Notes under the pieces: model-generated | Told to the model about the DNA's origin: nothing | The model's database searches: none | What the model saw: only the letters and a program-made list of their open reading frames with translations | Program-made: the position numbers and the translations under genes | In this document: positions 57,028-64,000 of the stretch, piece after piece | Position numbering within the stretch: the stretch's first letter is position 1 | Layout: every line of letters starts with the position of its first letter | DNA from: Rutstroemia sp. NJR-2017a BVV2 | Lineage: Eukaryota > Ascomycota > Leotiomycetes > Helotiales > Rutstroemiaceae | Direction of reading: 5' to 3' | NCBI GenBank assembly: GCA_002946415.1 | Contig: NJPS01000046.1 | Coordinates: forward strand, 1,240,001-1,304,000 | DNA: 64,000 nucleotides

Positions 57028-57771
57028 TCCCTCCTCTCTATCTTCTTTCCCCATACTTAACCTACCTATATCCAAATCTCTACATCCAAATCTCCATGCC
57101 TATCTCCATTAATTCCCCCTTCAATCCCTCCATCCACAATCATCACCACCAACCTTTCTTCCTCTCTCTTTCTCTCTCTCTCTCATCAATCCCCGAGGCA
57201 AACAAACCCCGATCCCGCACCAACAACCCAGATCTTTCCCCCCCCTCTTCGTCAAACCCTAGTCCTGGTCCTACCTAGTACCGAGGCCGTGCTGCGGGAG
57301 CGAGGCGCGGAGAGGATGTGGGGCGGGTGAGTACAAGAAATATAATGATATGCCGTGGTGCGGCTTGTAGATTGGTTGCGTGATTGAATGGGATTGTGGA
57401 TGTGGATGTGCGAGGGAGGGAGGTATTTCTTAGGCGTTGGGTCTTGGGTATTGTTTGGTGAGGGGAGGTGAGTGGAGGTGTGGTATAGTATACGTGGTAA
57501 ATGCGTGGTGAGTGGGAGGAGGTTAAATACGGTTTACCAGGGAGTGGTTGAGTGGGTGAGTGAGAGTGGAAGAATTGCAACGACGAGCAAGAATATTTTT
57601 GGGCCTGGTATGCAAGTGCATGAGTGGGAGTTACGACGACGAGAAAGAATATATTACGGGTAGAGAGGAGGTTTGAGGAGGGAGGGTATGGTTAGTTGTC
57701 TGTTGTGTCGATATGTTGTCGACGATATTATTGTAGGGGAGAGGAATGTTTTAAGAGGTGGGTTGTGATGG

Positions 57772-58278
57772 TTAGTCGTTGTTTGGGAGGTTACACTCCA
57801 AGTCCATGGCTTTGGGATGGATCAATGAAGTGGAGATGGTGAGTGGGCTTTGGTGGAAGAAGTCTTCAAACCTTTTGTTTACGATCAGTCGTCGTGGAAT
57901 TACATTACTGTGTTGAAAAAGAATCATCAGCACTTGTACGTCAGCAGACATACCACAATGGTATAGCTTGTTCTTGACAGTATGCTTCTGAGCAGCCTGG
58001 ACTCCCGATTTCTGTTTGAGGTTGTTCCGCTTTACACGAGCTCGAAGCTTCTCGGTGGGATTGGCATGGAAATGTCGTTGGTAATTGATCTGGTATTGCC
58101 GATTCTTCTCCTTAATTGCAACAGCGGTAGCGAGAAGCTCCTCTGGAGTGAGATCATGATGAACATCAATGGTTTCTTGCAAAGGATTATGACTGCACAA
58201 TCCCTTCCAGCGGAAGGACATACGGTTCCATGGGCAGAGTCCGTCGGGAAACGAGTAATGCTTAGTCTGATTCGCCAT
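57772..58278 (-). pseudogene. Orphan gene, probably degenerate, possible remnant of a zinc-finger-like family
   Basis: An open frame from ATG 58278 (MANQTKHYSFP) to a stop at 57772 has a clearly protein-like centre: DLTPEELLATAVAIKEKNRQ, NPTEKLRARVKRNN and HTVKNKLYHCG, all charged helices. A consensus intron (57953-57908, GTATGT...CACAG, 46 nt) sits immediately after KLYHC, but removing it gives a stop within three codons, while the next frame after the acceptor reads CNVIPRRLIVNKRF. Together these suggest an ancestral YHC...CNV finger whose frame has been lost. The stretch upstream to about 58450 has another donor/acceptor pair that leads into a different frame. I recall similar TPEEL/KEKNRxYQ/NPTEKL orphan proteins in related fungi but cannot verify it. 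Function unknown; it may still be expressed as the unspliced 168-residue form. Confidence 0.4.
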
Positions 58279-58573
58279 ACACCAAAACATGCAGCTGAAA
58301 GCTGCCTCCATAGCGACAATAGCCGGCCAAGGTATAGGAATTTGTGCGGCGGGAGGAATAGGACTGTGTTGAAGAATGATTAGCATTTGCATAGGTATAT
58401 GTTAAAGACAGGAAGGGTTGGTACAAACCTTTATTTTGGTGAGAGCGAGCCGCCATTGCGGAAGTGGTCCTGCTGAGAGTTGTTTGGAAGACCACACTCC
58501 TTATCAATGGCCTTTGGCGTGATTAGGTAGGGTGATTGTCGATTGTCGATGAGGTGGTTTTGACGAGTTTGAT

Positions 58574-58825
58574 TGTCCGGTGTAAATTGGGACATTGAGT
58601 TGTGGTTGAGGTTGTTTTGTTGGATGATGTTGTTGGGGGGAAGTAGTTTCCTTCTGGTTTTGATTGTCCGATAGAAAGTGGGACATTGAAGTCGGTTTGG
58701 TTGTCGTCTTTGGTGATGATGATTCGGCTTGAGGTGATTGTCGTGTCGGTTTGGGACATTGAAGTCGATTGAGATGCTGATGTGGTGGTTTATTTTTGGT
58801 TAAGTGTCCAGTCGAGGTTTGGACA
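58574..58825. repeat. Cluster of four palindromic units TGTCC-N11-GGACA
   Basis: Units at 58574-58594, 58665-58685, 58739-58758 and 58805-58825. Units 1, 2 and 4 have exact inverted half-sites TGTCC and GGACA with an 11-bp spacer; unit 3 has TGTCG in its left arm and is 20 bp long. All four end GGACATTGA, so conservation extends beyond the right arm; spacers differ. Distances between starts are 91, 74 and 66 bp. Confidence 0.8.
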
Positions 58826-58891
58826 TTGAGATTGATTTGTTGTCGATGAGGTGGATGAGTGTGGTACCGGAATTAGTGACACCTAGTAGTG

Positions 58892-58955
58892 CTGTGGTGT
58901 GGTGGTGTGGTGTGGTATAGCGTAGTGTGGTTTGGTGTAGTGTAGTGTGGAGTAG
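58892..58955. repeat. GTGTGGT / GTAGTGTGG simple repeat
   Basis: About 60 bp of degenerate GTGTGGT and TAGTGTGG units just downstream of the acidic orphan gene's stop codon. Confidence 0.7.
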
Positions 58956-59023
58956 CCGAGATACTTAGCTCCCACAGATCCTTCAAGCCCTCCTCCTCCT
59001 CCTCCATCCCCGCGAGCACCGTT

Positions 59024-59899
59024 TCACTCCTCCTCGAGTCCATCCAACCACCTATCGATGTCCCCCCTGCACGTTTTCATCGGTGCTCGCTCCCTTTCCC
59101 TACGGACCCGCTCCTGGTACCACCTTTTGGCGTCCTTGCCGGTGAGGTCGTCTTGTGGCACTCGTCGTCTTGGGCGGAGTGTGACGTTGTCTATGACCAT
59201 GACGACACCGTCGGGGAGGAATGGTACCATAGGGGCCCTTTCGATGCCGTTGTCGTTGTCGGAGCCATCGGAGCTGGAGTCTGAATCGTCGTCATCGTCG
59301 TCATCGTCCCCAGCTTCGTCATCGTCGCCATTGTCGCCATCGTTCCGCTCGTCCCCATCGGAGCCATCGGAGCCATCGTCAGAGTCGGACCCGGACTCGG
59401 ACTTGGTGTCAGTTTCGTAGTCGGCGTCGTAGTCGGAACTGGAATCGTAGTTGAGCCCGCGGAGGCAGGTTGAGCAGGTTGAGCAGTCGGAATCTGCGTC
59501 ACTCTGGCGACGGGCCATCTTTCGTGGCGGCTGTGGAGCTTCATTGTCGAGCACAAGGTCGAGGAATGAGAGCTTGCGCTTGTTCGAGTTATTGTTGTTG
59601 AATGGTGGAGGAATACTGGCGTGGCAATCGACCTTGGTATAGCCTAGCTCGACGTGGCTGAAGTCGGTAGGATCTTCCGGGAGAGGAATGGCGGGCCCCG
59701 GAAGGTTGTACTCGCTTAGGTAGGGAGTGGTGGAGAGACTGCGGAGACCGGGGTTAGTTAGGAGTTTGTATAGTGAGACGGGCAGGATGAGGAATGAGGG
59801 CAGTGAGGGGAAGAATGGGGATGAGCGAGAGGAGGAAGAGAGAACTTACCCGGCGGTCAACTCCTCTGGTGTGTTGAGGATGAAGCTGAGAGAAGACAT
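59024..59899 (-). CDS. Acidic orphan protein with nuclear-localisation-like motifs
   Basis: Two exons, 59899-59850 and 59738-59024, 254 residues. The 111-nt intron has a textbook donor GTAAGT, branch CTAAC and acceptor CCGCAG, and the join gives LTAGLSTTPYLSEYNLPG in phase 2; the frame of exon 2 then stays open for 715 nt with good composition. Two basic clusters (NKRKLSF and PPRKMARR) flank a leucine-rich LDLVLDN segment near residues 65-90. Residues about 95-165 form an Asp/Ser/Gly stretch with long Asp runs preceded by a CSTCSTC motif. The C-terminal ~70 residues (APMVPFLPDG, DDLTGKDAKRWYQERVRRE) look folded or helical. I do not recognise a family. Nuclear, acidic-patch histone- or chromatin-binding behaviour is a guess from composition. 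Confidence 0.75.
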
Positions 59900-62800
59900 G
59901 GTGACGTTGAGAATTGGTTGAGAGGTAGTTGTCTATTGGCTGTTAGCTTTGCGTATTTACTGCACACCAGTGGTGTAGGATACGATATTGCTACTTATAA
60001 GTTGAAGGCCGATAGTTCGTATAGCTTCGAAGTCGAGGTTCTCAGCTGTTGGAATATAAGCTCGAAAGTGAGAGGATGTCTATCAAGCGATGTCAGTTCT
60101 CCTTTCGCTTCTCGTTTACTTTGTGTGCAGCAGACAACGACAGTACTATTCTCCTCTTATTCAGACTGCTAAACAAGTGTTGAAATTGGAGCAGGCAGCA
60201 TATACTAGGCATTTCCATACTGTAGTTTTGGAAATGCTATAGTGCGAGCGGAAAAAAGGTAAAACTGGTAAAACTGCTGGGGAAAAAAGCTAAAACTGCT
60301 GAATGGATGCGGTGCAAACGAGGGAGTTGGGTGTAGAATGTCTGACACTCGTAAAATGAACTACTTTACTTTTCTGCTACGACTTCGAGCAATTGAAGGA
60401 TAGGGACTGCAAAAGAAAGCCAGCGATGGCGAAGTGTTGAAAAGGATTGTTGCTGTGTTAGGGTGGTGCAGTGATGAGATGGATGTGGAGATGAAATGGA
60501 AAGCACTCTTGATGACTAGAAGAATTGGGAACTATTTAAATGAATTAAATACTTACTGACTGAAAAGATTTGTATTGCGTCTAATGTCGTCTGGTTGATG
60601 TTGTCCTTGTTGTCGTTTGTCGAATGAAGGAGTCCGTTTGTACTGTCGGTCAAGGTGTAGGTTGTGTGAGTGCTGTACTTCTTCTGTCGTCAGTGGATTG
60701 AACTTTTTAATTGAGCGGGACAAACAAGAATAAGAGAAGCGGATGAATTGATTGAACTGCATTGCATCGGATTGAATTGATAGAAGGAATGGCGAAGAAT
60801 TAATTACATTGGAGGTGATGAGATGAGGTGCGATGTGGTTGTGATGGATGGAATCGAGTAGTACAGCAGAGAAAATTGTGGTTGGGATGAACATCAAATG
60901 CAGCTGCATCACTGGAGCAGAAACTACAAGTGATGTTTGTATGACTAGTAGAGAGGGTACTTACATGATGGTGAGCGAATAATATTGTCTGGTTTCCGTT
61001 TGTCGTTGTTGTCCGTTTGTAGTTGTTCGTTTGTCAGGCTGTGTTGTCGAAGGTTGTTGAGTTGTGTTAACTGTTTGGAAGTCGATTGAATTGATTAATT
61101 GATGAGTGAGTAAGTTGATTTGGATGTATAGATGGGAAGAAATAAATTCGGGGGAGAAAATTAAATAGGGAAAGAAATAGATGAAGCAAATGATACTAAC
61201 TTAGGTCACCAGAACTGCAGTGAACTGGATGGTGTTTAAGCGCGTTGTTAGGCGACGCTATAAGGGATTTTGCGGGTTTGCAGCTCGATGAGGTTCGATG
61301 GGAGATCGAGAGATGTGATGCTGGAGTTGGTGTTGTTGTGGGCAGTTTTCTCTCGGGAAAGGTGGAGTGCAGAGAGAGAGAGCTTACAGATGCTTTCAAG
61401 GAGAACGTGGCATATGAAGAGGATGGAATCTAATGTGTTAATGGCCATATATGGTGCTCACTGAGAGAGCTGAGTGAGGACTTTGTGGGCATACGATCGC
61501 TGGTAGCGATGGATATACTTTGGTGCTGTGGGGAGTGTCGACTGATAGATCGTATAAGCGCGAGAATTTAGGGGGAAAAGATACGGTAGCGAAGAGATGA
61601 GAGGGTCGCAGGACGTGCGCTGGTGAGGTGTGTGCTTGTGATCGAAGATCTGGGCAGTCGCTGCTTTTGAGGTTTGCGTGTAGGGCATGAGGTGAGAGTT
61701 CGGATTGAGAGTTTCTATGCGAGAGTTTAGAGTGAGATACTGGGCTGCGGAAGATGTTTCCAGAGTCAATGTACGCTCTATGTAGATTGAAGAGGAGTGA
61801 GTAGCAATGGAAGTTTGATACAAAGATAGAATAGACAGGTACTGACCTGAGCGAGTAGGTAGCAAGTTGAATGTCATGATGATGCTGAGGATTAGGTGTT
61901 CGCCGCAACGACAGACTAGCTACAGCAGTTCCTGTCCTTCGCAGCGATAGTTAATCAGTGAATAAGAAGTGGAAGGAACGATGAATGTGTAAATACCCAT
62001 CTCGCCCGCCTCAACTCACTTCGGCTGTGGATATGCAGAGTCTACGACAAACAGCTGTCTACTCACTACATAGCCGTTCTATTGATGATACATTCGTACG
62101 CAATGGGGTTGCTAAGCAGGTCGATTATGAAGGTTCTGATAATCATTGCTTACGACGTCTACATCTTGATCTATAGGGTCGAAGGGGGTTCATTTAGGTG
62201 TCTTGCAGCGTAGTTACTGGCCTGCACCGACTAAGTGACTGACTACCTCCTTATACACTCATTCATCACTGCGTACGTACCATAGTTCATGAGGGACACA
62301 GAACTCAGCGAGGATTGTCACAAACGAGTATTACTTGAAATTCCCACAGGTAAGACTCACATTACAATCCAGTCTTTCCTTTGAAGATGGCATTGAAGAC
62401 GAGAAATCGTAGAATACGACCACAAGCCCATTCTCTACCCATACCAACACCATAAGTCCTCCTCGCCCCAATTACAACGCCTTGCTCCTTGATTTTCACG
62501 AGAACCACTGCCTCATCTTCCCTTATTGCGCGTCATTGGCTCTTCAGGGTCTTGTATATACACCTACGTCTCAATAAACTGTGCAGTACCTATGCATCAA
62601 GCTCCTTGCTACTTAATCATAAGACATACATCCAGCTCCTTGGTATCAGTATCTACATCCCATAAGTGCTCACCATAACTATACTTTCCCCAAAGTCCTA
62701 CAGTCGAAAATCCAGCATACGAGCTTCAACTGACAGTTGCACCTTCCTTCCCTCCTTCTCTCCTTCATGCTCATTCAACCTTACTTCCCTACCTCTCACT

Positions 62801-63514
62801 TTTACACAACTGCACCCTTCTGCTTTCAACCTAAAGCAACAGATCCCAAGTTCGCCGGTCAAATATGGATTCTACCTCGTTCGCTGGACCTCCCAAAGCT
62901 CTGCACACCCTACCTGTTCTTCGATGCGTCTCGTTCTCCAATCCGAGATCGTACCCTTCGGAAGATCAAACCACCCGAATGTCAACACTTCTTCGAGTGA
63001 TCTCTTAGCAGGCCGGCAGATGTTTCTCCAGTCGGCTTCTTAAAGCTTGGCCAGCGCATCTGTATGAACCTTCTCCCCTTCTCAGTTCACTTCCGAGCGG
63101 GCCCTGATGCTTTAATCGATTACAAACTTCGGTATGTATCTGCGGGGAAAATTGGTGTACGATGGCAACATGGATCAGAAAAAACATCATCAATCGATCT
63201 ATCAATAAGAAGTCATTCATTCATTCGTTCTCTAATTCATTCGATCATAGGACACAGATTCCGCCCATCCGCCAGTTCTCCATCCAGTCGCTTTTGTGCC
63301 AAGAACATATGATATGGTATTTCCATTACCTGGTCGTCCAAAAAACCAACCTCCAGCCTCCCGCCTTGAACCGACTGGCGGCATCAGACCTCCGAAAGCA
63401 CACCTAAAAAGCGAAAAGGAGATGGAAGATGAACAAAGAAAAGTCTAATTAACCAGCCCCTCCTCTGCTCTTCTCTTCACCCTCCACTCACAATCACGAC
63501 TATTCTTCGGTCGA
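59900..63514. other. Gene-poor 3.6 kb with minus-strand splice-like signals
   Basis: No recognised protein family. On the minus strand, consensus donors occur near 60965 (GTAAGTAC, with acceptor CTCCAG about 50 nt on), 60556 (GTAAGTAT), 61373 (GTAAGC) and 61846 (GTCAGTAC), suggesting spliced transcripts, either long leaders of the acidic orphan gene, noncoding RNAs or small orphan genes. TTGTCGTTTGTC-like words recur near 60590-60650 and 60990-61060. One spliced small frame is listed separately. Confidence 0.4.
61458..61877 (-). CDS. Weak candidate small orphan protein with one intron
   Basis: Exons 61877-61847 and 61777-61458; the 69-nt intron starts GTCAGT and ends ACATAG, and the join is in phase 1, giving about 116 residues starting MTFNLLPTRSER. 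The intron is a multiple of three and has no stop, so the unspliced frame is open too. Composition is Ser/Thr/Pro-rich with no domain, signal peptide or membrane span. It may be chance. Confidence 0.22.
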   Translation of the reverse strand: MTFNLLPTRSGQYLSILSLYQTSIATHSSSIYIERTLTLETSSAAQYLTLNSRIETLNPNSHLMPYTQTSKAATAQIFDHKHTPHQRTSCDPLISSLPYLFPLNSRAYTIYQSTLPTAPKYIHRYQRSYAHKVLTQLSQ

Positions 63515-64000
63515 CTAATATCCACTCCCTCCATATCCACCCCCGTAACCCCCACCATACCCTCCACCCTGCTGCGGAGGATACTGATTTGGCGGAGGGG
63601 GTTGTTGACCCCATGGATCCTGCTGCGGTGGAGGCGGTCCCCAACCAGGTGGTCCTGGGGGAGGAGGACCTTGACCATAGCCGCCGTAGGGCTGACCGTA
63701 TCCTTGCTGACCCTGGTTATATGCACCACCACCTCCACTATACGGATCGCCATAAGCGGGTTGGTTACCAAATTGCTTGAACGGATCTTGTTGCTGCTCG
63801 TATCCACCACCTCCACCAGCGCCATATCCCTGCTGCTGTTGTTGGTAGCTAGGTTCCAGATACCCACTACTCTGTGGTCTATAGTTATCCGCTGGACCCG
63901 CCCCCGCATATCCATATCCATAGCCCATCTGCGGTTGCGGCGACGGCGAGCCCATTGCCGGCGAAGCAGTCGAGTGCATGTACGAAGGTTTATTATCCAT
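63515..64000 (-). CDS. Gly/Pro/Gln/Tyr-rich low-complexity protein at the right edge
   Basis: 161 codons from an ATG that is the very last base triplet of the window to a stop at 63515. The start may be genuine (MDNKPSYMHST), or this may be an internal Met of a longer protein; upstream sequence is not visible. The chain is nearly all Gly, Pro, Gln and Tyr, with GYGYGYAG, a Gln run, GPPPPGPPGWGPPPP and a terminal GGGYGGGYGGGYGG repeat. Such prion-like, WW- or SH3-ligand-like tails occur in RNA-binding and membrane-associated fungal proteins; no folded domain is present, so no role can be assigned. Confidence 0.6.
   Translation of the reverse strand: MDNKPSYMHSTASPAMGSPSPQPQMGYGYGYAGAGPADNYRPQSSGYLEPSYQQQQQGYGAGGGGGYEQQQDPFKQFGNQPAYGDPYSGGGGAYNQGQQGYGQPYGGYGQGPPPPGPPGWGPPPPQQDPWGQQPPPPNQYPPQQGGGYGGGYGGGYGGSGY

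Larger units (their letters stand above)
52791..57771. other. Gene-free 5 kb region upstream of glycerol kinase
   Basis: The longest stretch without a recognisable gene. Many medium frames exist on both strands (the longest 52966-53910 minus), but all are Ser/Pro/Leu/Phe-rich low-complexity readings without domain or splice support. It holds several short tandem repeats: three AACGCAG units near 53223-53250, GGCACT units at 53800-53823, C-runs near 55850, and (CTAT)n at 57004-57027. The left end must contain the glycerol kinase promoter and leader. A noncoding transcript or very long regulatory region cannot be excluded. Confidence 0.5.
58279..59023. other. Intergenic 745 bp with palindromic repeat cluster and GTGTGGT satellite
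   Basis: Contains the four-copy palindromic repeat (58574-58825) and a GTGTGGT/GTAGTGTGG simple repeat (58892-58955). A minus-strand frame through the repeats gives repetitive NVP..GQS peptides and is not supported as a gene. Confidence 0.5.

Noticed and set aside
58032..58319. 95-codon minus-strand frame that would follow the upstream donor/acceptor pair near 58436-58340
   Set aside because: The spliced reading lacks protein-like character, while the other frame of the same DNA carries charged helices typical of a real protein.
62865..63000. Short plus-strand frame starting MDSTSFAGPPK (about 44 codons)
   Set aside because: Too short, no homologue recognised and no splice signals.

Overview
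This is nuclear DNA of a filamentous ascomycete (Pezizomycotina). Genes are dense and lie on both strands. They carry short introns, mostly 46-111 nt, with GTRNGT donors, CTRAC/CTNAY branch sites and YAG acceptors. Protein families and gene style suggest a plant-associated Leotiomycete of the Sclerotiniaceae type (Botrytis/Sclerotinia-like). That placement is inference from family content (pectin methylesterase, GH5 endoglucanase, PLAC8 and Rid1-like fungal proteins), not from a search. All exon joins below were read by eye from splice signals and reading-frame continuity.

Left part (1-12.8 kb): a PLAC8-family gene runs off the left edge (-). A small acidic mitochondrial-type protein (-) is divergent from a large single-chain CAND1-like cullin-exchange factor (+). 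This is followed by mitochondrial EF-Tu (-) and a membrane-anchored alpha/beta-hydrolase with a TAP-like C-terminus (-).

Middle (14-45 kb): a GBD/FH3 Rid1-like protein (-), an Apd1-like 2Fe-2S protein (-) divergent from a possible OB-fold protein (+), and a Zn2Cys6 regulator (-) divergent from a DHA-type MFS transporter (+). Next come a secreted pectin methylesterase (-), a RING protein (-), a dispersed 5S rRNA gene (+), peroxisomal 3-ketoacyl-CoA thiolase with a perfect PTS2 (-), a secreted GH5 endoglucanase (-), a BTB-like protein (-), an orphan Ser/Thr-rich membrane protein (+), and the mRNA 3'-end endonuclease Ysh1/CPSF73 (-), divergent from TFIID subunit TAF4 (+).

Right part (47.9-64 kb): an Nramp metal transporter (+) converges on glycerol kinase (-). 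Then come about 5 kb without a recognisable gene, a probably degenerate orphan gene, a cluster of palindromic 21-bp repeats, an acidic nuclear-type orphan protein with a well-supported two-exon model, another gene-poor 3.6 kb rich in minus-strand splice-like signals, and a Gly/Pro/Gln/Tyr-rich low-complexity protein at the right edge.

There is no operon logic as in bacteria. The functional links are divergent pairs sharing promoters (regulator-transporter, YSH1-TAF4, APD1-like/OB-fold) and shared themes: plant cell-wall attack (pectin methylesterase, endoglucanase), carbon use (glycerol kinase, peroxisomal beta-oxidation) and gene expression (TAF4, YSH1, EF-Tu, 5S). No transposon, CRISPR array, tRNA or RIP-degraded block was recognised.
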